A DNA stretch of 64,000 bases from Thermoanaerobaculia bacterium. Lineage in GTDB: Bacteria > Acidobacteriota > Thermoanaerobaculia > Multivoradales > Multivoraceae. The notes beneath the pieces are model-generated. The model did no database searches and had not been told where the DNA came from. It saw nothing but the letters and a program-made list of their open reading frames with translations. The stretch spans positions 1 to 64,000 of the forward strand of contig JAJEBV010000037.1 in the NCBI GenBank assembly GCA_022822365.1. Reading direction: 5' to 3'. Position numbers and translations under genes: made by a program. Shown here one piece after another: positions 44,401-53,221 of this stretch (positions within the stretch are counted from its first letter, which is position 1; each line of letters begins with the position of its first letter).

Positions 44401-44727
44401 CGAGAGGTGGTTCACGACCCAGACCTCCGAGGCGTGGCGCGCGGCCACGGCGACGGGTTCCATGCCCACGGGAACCGATGCGCGGTGAGCCAGCGTGCCC
44501 GAGTCTCCGACGGTGAAGACCTCGAGGTGGTTGTCCGGCGTGTTCGTGACGAAGAGCAGGCTGCCGTCGGGGGAGAGAGCCAGCGGTCGAACGGGGCCCG
44601 ACTCGAAGGCGATGAACTCCACCGCGTGGGCGCCGCCGGCGACGAGCAGCAGGATCAGGAACGCTGATGCGGTTCGGAGGGCTCGATTCCGGCGTCGGTG
44701 TCCAGCGTGAGGCGCGTTGAGGGGCAT
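41485..44727 (-). CDS. Secreted YVTN beta-propeller / diheme cytochrome / TSP3-repeat protein
   Basis: 1080 aa, ATG at 44727 after AGGAGAG. A signal peptide ends near GGAHA (about residue 34). The first half is a YVTN-type beta-propeller ([58 protein letters not shown]). Two heme motifs follow: CASCH ([23 protein letters not shown]) and CAGCH ([18 protein letters not shown]), as in MauG/cytochrome-peroxidase-like domains. The C-terminus is a calcium-binding thrombospondin type 3 repeat ([27 protein letters not shown]), often found on sorted or surface proteins. It probably acts outside the cell membrane as a redox enzyme. The substrate is unknown. Confidence 0.85.
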   Translation of the reverse strand: [1080 protein letters not shown]

Positions 44728-44787
44728 CGTGTCGGTCTCTCCTGACCCGGGATGGTACAGAACTGTCTCAAGAGAGTCAACACAAGT

Positions 44788-46215
44788 TCAATCGGTTCGT
44801 TTCGGGCTCGAAAGCGATTGAGTCTGCTCGCCAGCGAGCGCGGCGAGGTTCTCCTCGTGCCGCCGCCGATTCAACCGGTAGTGGCGAAGAACGAAGATGG
44901 CCAGGAGGTAGAGAACAGCCAGCACCGGGCCGTACAGCCATCCCAGGCGCTCGACCATCGACTGTTCGATCGAGGACGCGTCGGCCTGGGTGGGGAAGTT
45001 GATCGCCGTCAGCAGCAGACCCCCGATCCAGATTCCCAGTCCCGTGGCGACCTTGCTGGTGAAAGAAAGAACGGCGGAGACGAGTCCCTCCTCCCGGCGG
45101 CCCGTGACCACGGCGCGGGCGTCGACGACGTCCGCGACCATCGAGGCGCTCACGGTGCTCGTCATCACGATGAGAGCCACCTGGGCAACGCCGATCGCGA
45201 CCATCGACGGAAAGAGCGCTGAGTGGCCGGCTGGCGGGAAGGCGCCCAGCAGGGAGAGGATGACCGGGCCGCTTCCGGCCAGAAGCGACAGGGCCGAGAG
45301 CCTGATCAGGACGGCCCTCTTGTCGCGGCCCCGGCTGGCTACCGGCAGCAGGGCGATGGCGAGCAGGGGCGATGCGAGTTGGGCGGCGAGGATGGAACTC
45401 GTCTGCGTGCTGTCGAAGCCCCAGAACCAGGGCTGCATGTAGGCCCACATCGCGGTCGCGGTGCCGCTGGCCGCGGCGGTCAGGGCCGTCGAGGCCAGGA
45501 TCGCCGCCAGACTGCCGTCTCTCAGCGTTGCCAGCGTCTCTTCCAGGACCCGTCGAGCCGCGGCCCGTTCGGGCGGCGGTGCCGCGAGCGTGGGGATGTG
45601 TCGGTGAGTCGCCGCGGCGGCGAGTACCAGACAGAGGATGAGCGCGCAGGCGGTGATCAGACCGGCCTGTTCGTACCCGGCGCGGCGCAGGATGCCGGTG
45701 CCGTCCAGGTAGTCGGGGCTGTCGGCCAGCCACCAGACGTACATCGAAACCGCCATCAGGGTGCCGAAGAACCAACCGCCGGCGTAGGAGAAGTTCATCA
45801 GCCGGGTCCGGTCCTCGTAGCCTGGGGCGAGTTCCGGCAGCAGGGCGTTGAAGGGGACGGTGTGCATCGTCACCGCCAACCGCAGCGCGACCGTGAAACC
45901 GGCGAGCCAGAGGAACGTTGCCGGCTGCGAGAGGTCGGGAGGCCTCCAGAGGAAGTAGTAGCAGAGAGGAATGGGGAGGACGGCCGCGTAGAGGAACGGA
46001 TGTCGTCGCCCGAGCCGGCTCCGGAGCCGGTCCGACCAGCGCCCGACCAGTGGGTCGGAGACCGCGTCCACTACGAGCGCCAGCAGCAGCGCGGAGCCGG
46101 CGAGCGCCGGGTCCAGGCCGACTACCTGGCTGTAGTAGATCAGCAGGAAGTAGGAGACGCCGTTGGTCACCAGGCCGCTCGCCGTCCCGGAGGCGGTGAA
46201 GGCCAGACGGTTCAA
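44788..46215 (-). CDS. GPH-family (MelB-like) sugar/organic solute:cation symporter
   Basis: 475 aa from a TTG at 46215, with 12 hydrophobic segments. DAVSDPLVGRWSDRLRSRLGRRHPFL is the hallmark loop of the glycoside-pentoside-hexuronide symporters, and FNALLPELAPGYEDRTRLMNFSYAG is the second conserved cytoplasmic block. The substrate is not deducible; many marine and soil relatives lie beside polysaccharide or sulfonate genes, but none are here. It is 60 bp from the propeller cytochrome gene and 72 bp from the DUF2911-like gene, all on one strand. Confidence 0.85.
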   Translation of the reverse strand: MNRLAFTASGTASGLVTNGVSYFLLIYYSQVVGLDPALAGSALLLALVVDAVSDPLVGRWSDRLRSRLGRRHPFLYAAVLPIPLCYYFLWRPPDLSQPATFLWLAGFTVALRLAVTMHTVPFNALLPELAPGYEDRTRLMNFSYAGGWFFGTLMAVSMYVWWLADSPDYLDGTGILRRAGYEQAGLITACALILCLVLAAAATHRHIPTLAAPPPERAAARRVLEETLATLRDGSLAAILASTALTAAASGTATAMWAYMQPWFWGFDSTQTSSILAAQLASPLLAIALLPVASRGRDKRAVLIRLSALSLLAGSGPVILSLLGAFPPAGHSALFPSMVAIGVAQVALIVMTSTVSASMVADVVDARAVVTGRREEGLVSAVLSFTSKVATGLGIWIGGLLLTAINFPTQADASSIEQSMVERLGWLYGPVLAVLYLLAIFVLRHYRLNRRRHEENLAALAGEQTQSLSSPKRTD

Positions 46216-46287
46216 CGGCGACTACCCCCTGAGCCAGTCATGCCGGCGGCGGCTTTCCGTACGTGGTGAGGCTCACCCGGGCGGTTC

Positions 46288-47235
46288 TTACTCCGCGAGC
46301 TGGAACGGAGTTGACCACTCCATCGTTCCCCAGCGGATCGTCAGCATCCCGCCGTTTCCGTTGACCTCCAGCAGTCCCTCGGTTTCTTCGACCGGTTCGG
46401 CGAGCGTCCTGAACGTCAGCGGAGTCTCGCCCGCGTCGTGTTCGGCCATGTGCATCGTGCCCCAGACATCGGCCAGGTGGTTGAAGACGAGCTTCCATCC
46501 GTCTCCTTCGCGCTTGAGCCAGAGGCTGTAGACGCCGGGGTAGGTCGGCCCATGATTGTGGGCGGCGATCTTGGCGTCCTCGAACGCCAGGTCGGCGTCC
46601 GTCCAGAACTTGAACGGTTTGCCGTAGATCGGTCCCAGCACTTCGCCGTCGGCGAGCGTCTCGAGTCGGTCGTAGTCGTGGCCGGGCGCCGGCAGCAGGT
46701 CGAAGCGGAGCCGGATCGCCTGATCGGCGATCTCGATCCTCGACGAGGACAGGTCGTCCGGTTCGCCGACCGGCTGGCGCGTGACGATGACGCCGGCGGC
46801 GTCTGCCGCCTCCTTCGTCATCCCCTTGACCTCGGCGTTGAAGAAACCGGCCTCCAGCTCGCCCCTGAGACCGTCGCCCTCCCGGGCGAGGTCCATCTCG
46901 ACCGGAACGAGCTGGCCGCCCAGCTCGATGTCGAACTTGAGGTGGAGCCCGGTCTCTGTGCGGCTGATGTTCTCGATCTCGAGATCCGCCAGACGCGCCA
47001 GATAGAAGTCGGCGCTCGCCTTGCCGTCGTCGTCGGCGAACGTGATCAGGCTGTTGAGCGAGCCTTGCTGGGTCATCACTTCGAGCACCCACTCGCCGAG
47101 AAAGGGCTCGATCTCGGCGGTGTCGATGCGGGGCGGCGGCTCCGGCGGTGCGTCCTGGCCCAAGAGCGGGACGCTCGCCAGGGTCAGCGCAGCGGCGATT
47201 GCGAGGGCGAGGGGGGTGTGTGGAATGCGATCCAT
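46288..47235 (-). CDS. Secreted DUF2911-like protein
   Basis: 315 aa with a signal peptide ending near LLGQ (about residue 26). The C-terminal part (roughly 190-310) resembles DUF2911: a long-hairpin strand set with YPGVYSLWLKREGDGWKLVFN, a DVWGTMHM segment and a closing GMLTIRWGTMEWSTPF. The N-terminal part (about 38-180) is a lipocalin-like or beta-rich region (FLGEWVLEVMTQQGSLNSLI). The function is unknown. It has one methionine start at 47235 and stands alone between two gaps of 38 and 72 bp. Confidence 0.6.
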   Translation of the reverse strand: MDRIPHTPLALAIAAALTLASVPLLGQDAPPEPPPRIDTAEIEPFLGEWVLEVMTQQGSLNSLITFADDDGKASADFYLARLADLEIENISRTETGLHLKFDIELGGQLVPVEMDLAREGDGLRGELEAGFFNAEVKGMTKEAADAAGVIVTRQPVGEPDDLSSSRIEIADQAIRLRFDLLPAPGHDYDRLETLADGEVLGPIYGKPFKFWTDADLAFEDAKIAAHNHGPTYPGVYSLWLKREGDGWKLVFNHLADVWGTMHMAEHDAGETPLTFRTLAEPVEETEGLLEVNGNGGMLTIRWGTMEWSTPFQLAE

Positions 47236-47273
47236 GGCCTGGTCTCCGTCCGTGGTTGCGGGCAGCGCCGGTC

Positions 47274-48470
47274 TCAGAAGTAGTCCGGCATGGAGGGCGG
47301 CGGACCGGCGAAGACCCGGTCGGCCTGATTGAGAGAAGCGGTCGGTCCTTTCACCTGGCCGAGCTCGGCCAGCCGGCGGGCGCTCAGGTGGCCGCTGTAG
47401 AGCGAGGCGAGAGCGCGGATGTCGAGCCGGAGAGCGTCCGCTCCGGCGGCGTCTCCGGTGCGGCTCGCTCTGGCTTCGCCGCCTCCGACCTCGAGCAGGA
47501 AGCCGCCGGCGTTGGCCGGCACGACGTCGTCCGTCAGATCCAGTTCGATCCGGGCCGTCGTGTCGGATGGGTATCCTCGCGAAGTGAGGGCGGCGCGGAC
47601 GTCCACGATCCGCAGCATCCAGGTTTCGGCTACCGAGATCTCGGTACCGACCTCCGGCACTTCCAGGAGGAGCGAGTCGTCGAGGCCGCCGTACCAGGTG
47701 GCGTGGCGGGCGAGCGTCCGGCAGTCCGAGAACAGGGCGAGAACACGCCGCGCCGCCTCGCGGTTGGCGACCTGCACGTCGCGGACGTTGAGGGTGTAGG
47801 GATAGCGGGCCACCTCGCCGAGCGTGTAGACGACGTAGCCTTCGATGTCGCCGCCGCCGCCCGCCACGCCGTAGGCATGCACGTCGCGGCCGGCGGGGTG
47901 GCGGTAGACGCGATCCCAGATGTGACTGTTGCGGTTGAGCCAGCCTGGGCGGTTCGAGGCCACATTGCGGTAGAAGCGCGCCACCGCATCCCCGTCGCGG
48001 CTCGGGTCGAGCGGGAGGATCTCGCGGGCCGACTCGATACGACCCAGCTTCGGAAGCGGCAGCCGGTACTGGTAGCGGTGGCCGGCGACCGCGTAGCCCA
48101 CTCGTCCGTAGAGCGTGAACGTGGTCGGGTAGAGCGTCGAGACCGCGACGCCCTGGTCATGCATCTCGGCAAGCGCCGCCCTCATCATCGACTTCGCGAC
48201 CCCGCGCCCTCGCGCGGTCGGACTGATCGCCACGCCCGCGATGCCGATGTTGCGAATCGACCGGCCGCCGAAGAACTGGCCCATGTCGTAACGGACGAGG
48301 CCTCCCAGGACCTCGCCGCCCGCGCGCACGACCCGCACCTGTTCGCGCGTGTCCCGGAGCCAGGACAGGCAGGAGTCGAGCGGCGTATTGAACGCCAGCG
48401 CCTCGTTGCGGGCCAGGGCTTCCAGGTCCGCCTCGTTGCGGATGGCGCCGAAGCTGAGGCAATCGGTCAC
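47274..48470 (-). CDS. Eis-like GNAT acetyltransferase with SCP2-type C-terminal domain
   Basis: 398 aa from a GTG at 48470, close to the usual Eis length of about 400. The N-terminal GNAT domain has IAGVAISPTARGRGVAKSMMRAALAEMHDQG, with the acetyl-CoA loop (RGRGVA). LYPTTFTLYGRVGYAVAGHRYQY is a strong Eis-family block. A second GNAT-like lobe and a C-terminal sterol-carrier-like fold follow. Eis proteins acetylate amines such as aminoglycosides or protein lysines. The real substrate is unknown. It is divergent from the Gld-type ABC operon with a 109-bp gap. Confidence 0.85.
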   Translation of the reverse strand: MTDCLSFGAIRNEADLEALARNEALAFNTPLDSCLSWLRDTREQVRVVRAGGEVLGGLVRYDMGQFFGGRSIRNIGIAGVAISPTARGRGVAKSMMRAALAEMHDQGVAVSTLYPTTFTLYGRVGYAVAGHRYQYRLPLPKLGRIESAREILPLDPSRDGDAVARFYRNVASNRPGWLNRNSHIWDRVYRHPAGRDVHAYGVAGGGGDIEGYVVYTLGEVARYPYTLNVRDVQVANREAARRVLALFSDCRTLARHATWYGGLDDSLLLEVPEVGTEISVAETWMLRIVDVRAALTSRGYPSDTTARIELDLTDDVVPANAGGFLLEVGGGEARASRTGDAAGADALRLDIRALASLYSGHLSARRLAELGQVKGPTASLNQADRVFAGPPPSMPDYF

Positions 48471-48579
48471 GGCGTCGGAGTCTACTTGCCTCTCCCCGAT
48501 CCGCCTTGCATCCGTTCATGGAGTTGAGTCAGGATCCGGCGCGTCCCGGCTTCGGGCGTCTACCTGACGGGTTCAGAAG

Positions 48580-49539
48580 TTGACGGCGGTTGTTCGAACG
48601 GAGCGGCTGAGCAAGCACTACGGCGCAGTGACCGCGCTCGCCGGGGTCGACTTCGAGTGCCGCGCGGGCGATGTCGTCGGCGTCCTCGGTCTGAACGGCG
48701 CCGGCAAGTCGACTCTGCTCCGGATCCTGGCCGGCGAACTCCTGCCCAGCAGCGGCAGGGTCCAGGTAGGCGGCGTCGAACCGGGAGTCGACTCGCGGGC
48801 GATGCGTTCGCGGGTTGGCTACCTGCCGGAGGAACCGCCCCTCTACCGGGAAATGCGCGTGCGGGACTACCTCGGCTTCGTCGGGGCGCTGAACGGCGTG
48901 CCCCGCAACGAACTCCCGGGGCGCATGGCCCTGGTGGCCGAGCGGGTTCACGTCGGCGACTGCCTGGACCGCGTGATCGGCGAACTGTCCATGGGCTACC
49001 GGAAGCGCGTCGGCATCGCTCAGGCGCTCCTGCACGAGCCCGACGTCGTCCTGCTCGACGAACCCGTCTCATCGCTCGACCCGGCGGAGATCGTCGGCAT
49101 GCGGGAACTCGTCCGTTCGCTGGGCGGCCGGCGCACCGTGTTCACGTCGTCGCACCACCTGCGTGAGGTCCACGAAACCTGCGATTCGATCCTCGTCCTG
49201 CACGAAGGGGAGCTCCTCGCGCACGGCAGCCAGGAGGAACTTGGAGTTCTGGCTGGCCGCGAGCGGATAGAGGTCGAGGTGCGGGGAACGCCGGCGGAGG
49301 CGGCCAGCGCGCTTCCGGCTGGCGCCAACGTCGTCCACGCGGCGGATCCCGGTGGCGGCGTCTCGACTCTGACCCTCGAGCTGTCGGACGTGGAGCGTGA
49401 GGAGGTGGCTGCGGCGCTCGTACGAGGCGGCTTCGGCGTGCGGCGTCTGGAGCCGGTGCGCTCCGACCTGGAGCGTGTATTCCTCGACCTCGTTCGGGGT
49501 GAGGGCGGCGCCCGGACAGGCGGGGAGAGCGGAACGTGA
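48580..49539 (+). CDS. ABC-2 type transporter ATP-binding protein, GldA-like
   Basis: 319 aa from a TTG at 48580. Walker A LNGAGKST, Q-loop VGYLPEEPPLYREMRV, signature ELSMGYRKRVGIAQALL and Walker B VVLLDEPVSSLDP are visible. A C-terminal extension (from about residue 225) is like those of GldA/NatA ATPases. The next three genes encode a permease, a GldG-like protein and a DUF4340 protein, all with 4-bp overlaps. This operon layout is common in non-gliding bacteria too; the substrate is unknown. Confidence 0.9.
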   Translation: MTAVVRTERLSKHYGAVTALAGVDFECRAGDVVGVLGLNGAGKSTLLRILAGELLPSSGRVQVGGVEPGVDSRAMRSRVGYLPEEPPLYREMRVRDYLGFVGALNGVPRNELPGRMALVAERVHVGDCLDRVIGELSMGYRKRVGIAQALLHEPDVVLLDEPVSSLDPAEIVGMRELVRSLGGRRTVFTSSHHLREVHETCDSILVLHEGELLAHGSQEELGVLAGRERIEVEVRGTPAEAASALPAGANVVHAADPGGGVSTLTLELSDVEREEVAAALVRGGFGVRRLEPVRSDLERVFLDLVRGEGGARTGGESGT

Positions 49540-50258
49540 GCGCCGTCCTCCTGATCGCCCGCCGCGAGCTTCGCGCCGCCTTCGCCGGGCTCTACGGCTG
49601 GGCGATCCTGGCCCTGGTCCTGATGCTCGACGGCCTGTTCTTCAACGCGTACACACTCGGCAGTGCGCGCCCTTCGAGCGAGGTCCTGAGCCTTTTCTTC
49701 TACACGAACTTCGGCGTCACGATGGCGGCGGCGGTGTTCGTCACGATGCGCTCCTTCGCCGCCGAGCGGGAGCAGCGCACCCTGGTGCTGCTGCTGACCT
49801 CGCCCGCCGGCGACTGGCAGGTCGTGCTGGGCAAGTACCTGGGCGCGCTGGGTTTCGTGCTCTGCACCGTGGCCGCCGCGGCGTACATCCCGGTGATGGT
49901 CTGGCTCAAGGGCAACCTGGAGTGGGGCCAGGCCGCGGCCGGCTATCTCGGCATCGCGCTGGCGGCCGCTGTCTGTACGGCCATCGGGATCTTCTGTTCC
50001 GCCCTGGCGCCCAACCAGTTGGCCGCCGGCGTCGCCGCCGGCTTCCTGGTCACGCTGCAGGTGCTCTTCTGGCTTCTCTCGGGCATCAGCGAGCCTCCCC
50101 TGGACGGCGTGTTCGCGGCGATGGACCTTTACCACGAGCACTTCGAGCCGTTCCAGGAAGGCGCTGTGCACCTGAAGACCCTGGTCTACGCGCCGACGGT
50201 TTCCTTCCTGTTCCTTCTGTTCAGCGTGCGCGTGCTGCAGGCGAGGCGGTGGCGGTGA
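49536..50258 (+). CDS. ABC-2 type permease, GldF-like
   Basis: 240 aa from a GTG at 49536, overlapping the ATPase gene. About six TM helices: LYGWAILALVLMLDGLFF, FFYTNFGVTMAAAVFVTMRSFAAE, then TLVLLLTSPAGDWQVVLGKYLGALGF (the coupling loop typical of GldF/NosY-like permeases) and three more. It forms the membrane channel with the GldA-like ATPase. It overlaps the GldG-like gene by 4 bp. Confidence 0.88.
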   Translation: MSAVLLIARRELRAAFAGLYGWAILALVLMLDGLFFNAYTLGSARPSSEVLSLFFYTNFGVTMAAAVFVTMRSFAAEREQRTLVLLLTSPAGDWQVVLGKYLGALGFVLCTVAAAAYIPVMVWLKGNLEWGQAAAGYLGIALAAAVCTAIGIFCSALAPNQLAAGVAAGFLVTLQVLFWLLSGISEPPLDGVFAAMDLYHEHFEPFQEGAVHLKTLVYAPTVSFLFLLFSVRVLQARRWR

Positions 50259-52171
50259 TCGGACCCCGGCGTTTCGCGCCCCTGTTGTGGCTGGTCACTT
50301 CGGCCCTGGTGCTGGCGGGAGGCCGGTTCGCGGGGCCCGGGGTTCTGCGCGGTCTGCTGCTGGGAGCTGCGGCGGGTCTCGCCGTCGTCGTCGTCGCTTC
50401 CAGCGCGGGTGAGTTCGCCGCCTCGGACTCGGGAAGCGCCAGACGGCTTGCGGCGAGAAGAGCGATGGGCTTCTACGGCCTGGCGGCGTTGGGCCTGCTG
50501 CTGGGGCTGCTGACCATCTGGGGCGTCATCGATCAGCCGTCGTTGGACGACGACGGCGCGGCGTCCTGGCGGGCGGTACGAACGGTGGGGTGGTTGCTTG
50601 CGTGGTGGGTGGGGACCCTGGCGGCAGTTAGCGCCGACTGGGCCCGCTTCCGCGGCGGCGACCTGGAGCCGGGGCGGGTGCGGGCCGCGACGGCCGCCGG
50701 CCTGAGTCTGGCGCTGGCGGTGGCCTGGGTGTTCGCCGTCAACTACACCGCCGGGGAACGCGACCGGCTTTGGGAGTGGAGTGCCAGCAGCCGGGCGCGG
50801 GTGTCGGAGGCGACGCTGGAACTCGTGGGCGGGTTGCGCGAGCCGGTCGAGGTCGTCGCGTTCTTCCCGCCCGCGAACCAGGTGTTGCGACGGATCGAGC
50901 CCTTTCTCGACGAGGTCGCGGCTGCCGGGCCAGTCGACGTGAAGGTACTCGACCAGGCGCTCGAGCCGACGCGGGCCGGGGAACTCGGCGCGCGCGAGAA
51001 CGGCCTCCTGTTCGTGCTGCGTGGAAGCGATCAGCGCAGGATCGAACTCGATCTGGACTACGAGCGGGCGAAGCGGAGTCTTGGCTCGCTCGACCGGGAG
51101 TTCCAGGAGGCGCTGCTCGAGATCGGCCGGGAACGCCGGACGCTGTACGTGACCACGGGTCATGGCGAGCGGGCCGAGGACGCGAACGATGCCGGCGAGC
51201 CGGGGCTCGGGAACGCCTACGGCATCCTGCGGGCGCTCAACGTCAGCACGCGGAACCTGCCGGTGGCCGACCTGATCCAGGACCAGCCGCCGGACGCCGG
51301 CGTCGTCGCCGCGTTCGGACCGACCCGGCGCTTCCTGCCCGAGGAGGTCGACAGCCTGCGCCGCTTCTGGAACCGCGGCGGCTCGATCCTCCTGCTGCTG
51401 GAGCCGGGCGTGGACCACGGCCTGGAGCCGCTGCTGGAGGAAATGGCCATACGCCGGCTGGAGGGCACGGTCGCGAACGACCGCTACCACCTGCGGCGGG
51501 ACGGCGGAACGAGCGACCGGAGGCTGCTCCTGACCAACCGCTTCGGCAGCCATGCGACGACGAGCGACCTGTCCCGGGCGGCGAGCCGGATCGGCCTGGT
51601 GCTCGAAGGGGCGGCCGGCCTCGAGGGTGTGGCCGGCGGTCCGGCCCGTTCCAGCGTGCTGGTGCGGCCGATGACCGGGAGTTGGCTCGAACTCGACGGC
51701 GACTTCGAACGCGACCGCGAAGCGGAGCCGGACGCGGTCGAGGCGCTGGCGATGGCGTCGACCCTGCCGGTCGAGACGGCTGCCGAGCCGGACGCGGACA
51801 TCCCGCCCGCTTCCGGAGGCGAGAGGTCGGAGAGCCGGGCCGTCGTCATCGGCGACGTCGACGCCCTGAACGATGACTACGTCTACGTTGCCGGTGCCGG
51901 GGCGATGTCGGCCAACGCCAAGCTCCTGCTCGACGCGTACGCGTGGCTGGCCCGGGAAGGTGAAGCGGCGGTAGCGAGTGTGCCCGGAGACGACGATCCC
52001 GTCCTGCAGCGGACGCGCGGGGAGTCCATCCGCTGGTTCCTGGGCACCGTGTTCGGCGTTCCGGTCGTCGTGCTGGCTGTCGGCTTCGTCTACGTCCGCC
52101 GCCGCCGGTCGGGCCGTGGCTCGGGCCTCGAAGGACGCACGACGGGTCCTGCCGGTGGAGACGGGTCATGA
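50255..52171 (+). CDS. GldG-like ABC-type membrane/periplasmic protein
   Basis: 638 aa from a GTG at 50255. Several N-terminal TM helices (about 10-180, with LLWLVTSALVLAGGRFAGP, MGFYGLAALGLLLGLLTIWGV and LSLALAVAWVFAVNYT) come first. A large ABC_transp_aux (GldG) periplasmic domain follows: VEVVAFFPPANQVLRRIEPFLDEV, VTTGHGERAEDANDAGEPG and RFWNRGGSILLLLEPG. A final TM helix (FLGTVFGVPVVVLAVGFVYV) and a basic tail close it. It probably senses or delivers the substrate for the transporter. The fused N-terminal TM block is longer than in classical GldG. Confidence 0.85.
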   Translation: MIGPRRFAPLLWLVTSALVLAGGRFAGPGVLRGLLLGAAAGLAVVVVASSAGEFAASDSGSARRLAARRAMGFYGLAALGLLLGLLTIWGVIDQPSLDDDGAASWRAVRTVGWLLAWWVGTLAAVSADWARFRGGDLEPGRVRAATAAGLSLALAVAWVFAVNYTAGERDRLWEWSASSRARVSEATLELVGGLREPVEVVAFFPPANQVLRRIEPFLDEVAAAGPVDVKVLDQALEPTRAGELGARENGLLFVLRGSDQRRIELDLDYERAKRSLGSLDREFQEALLEIGRERRTLYVTTGHGERAEDANDAGEPGLGNAYGILRALNVSTRNLPVADLIQDQPPDAGVVAAFGPTRRFLPEEVDSLRRFWNRGGSILLLLEPGVDHGLEPLLEEMAIRRLEGTVANDRYHLRRDGGTSDRRLLLTNRFGSHATTSDLSRAASRIGLVLEGAAGLEGVAGGPARSSVLVRPMTGSWLELDGDFERDREAEPDAVEALAMASTLPVETAAEPDADIPPASGGERSESRAVVIGDVDALNDDYVYVAGAGAMSANAKLLLDAYAWLAREGEAAVASVPGDDDPVLQRTRGESIRWFLGTVFGVPVVVLAVGFVYVRRRRSGRGSGLEGRTTGPAGGDGS

Positions 52172-53190
52172 GTCGGAATCTCGCTCGTTCGCTCCGACCG
52201 GGATCGGTCTGGCGCTCGACCTGGTTTCACTTCGCTCTGCTGATCCTGGCGTTGAGCGGCGCCTGGCTGTCCTACCGCCTTCCCATGAACGACGATCGCT
52301 CCAGTGAGCCGGAGGGTGTGGTCGTGGTCCAGGCGGACGAAGGCGACATCGAGCGCCTCGTCTACGAAGGGTCGGGCGAGACGCTCCGGATCGAGGCCCG
52401 GGTGGACGCGGTCGGGCGCTGGTTCGCCGGCCGCGAGGGCCAGGACACAGTCTTCGTTGGCGGCAGCCGGGTGGAGCAGGTCTGGCGCGCCCTGGAACCG
52501 CTGCGCGCAGTGCGGATTCTGGACGGGGTCCGCGGGGAGAAGCTCGAGGAGCTCGAACTGATCGGCGAGGGCGCGACCGGGGAGTCTCTGAGCCTGACGG
52601 TCCGGGGAAGGGAGGTTCGGTATCGGCTCGGCGGCCGACCGTTCGGCGGTTCCGATCGATACGCGATGCGGGAAGGAGGGACGGGCGGCGTCCCCGATCC
52701 GGGAGCGCGGGTCGTCGTGCTGCCGTCGGAGGTCGCGGATCTGGGCGGCGGCGCGGCGCTGCTCATGGAGCGGCGCCTGCTGGCCGCTTCGCGGCCGGAC
52801 GTGGCAGCCATGTCCCTGCGGAGGCCAGGCACCGGCGCGAGCGAGCTGCTCCGGATCCTCCAGCGCACCGGTTCGAACCCGAGCGACACCTACTGGACGG
52901 TGGACGGATCGGACGATGCCGACGCCGACGTCGCCACATGGGTCGACAAGTTCTTCCGGCTGTCAGTGTCGGCGTATCGCGGCGACGAGCCGGGGCCGGA
53001 TTGGCGCCCCGAGGCGACGATCACGGTCGAGTCCCGCGAGGGGGGCGAGTCCACGCTCGAGATCTGGTCCCTGCGGGCCGAAGAAGGTCGGGTCTGGCTT
53101 GCCCGCTCACCCTTCACCAGGCTCGTCGCGGAGTTGAGCGCGTCGCTCGCCGAGGAAGTCTGCGCCGACCTGGACGGCCTGCTGCGCTGA
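52168..53190 (+). CDS. DUF4340-domain protein of the Gld-type operon
   Basis: 340 aa. One N-terminal TM helix (FHFALLILALSGAWLSYRL) is followed by a beta-rich domain with DTVFVGGSRVEQVWRALEPLRAVRIL and a second half with STLEIWSLRAEEGRVWL. DUF4340 proteins regularly follow GldG-like genes and face the periplasm. The 4-bp overlap with the GldG-like gene implies a stoichiometric partner. Its molecular role is unknown. Confidence 0.8.
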   Translation: MSRNLARSLRPGSVWRSTWFHFALLILALSGAWLSYRLPMNDDRSSEPEGVVVVQADEGDIERLVYEGSGETLRIEARVDAVGRWFAGREGQDTVFVGGSRVEQVWRALEPLRAVRILDGVRGEKLEELELIGEGATGESLSLTVRGREVRYRLGGRPFGGSDRYAMREGGTGGVPDPGARVVVLPSEVADLGGGAALLMERRLLAASRPDVAAMSLRRPGTGASELLRILQRTGSNPSDTYWTVDGSDDADADVATWVDKFFRLSVSAYRGDEPGPDWRPEATITVESREGGESTLEIWSLRAEEGRVWLARSPFTRLVAELSASLAEEVCADLDGLLR

Positions 53191-53221
53191 GTCGCGTTTC
53201 CGGCGGGTACACTGCGCCGCC

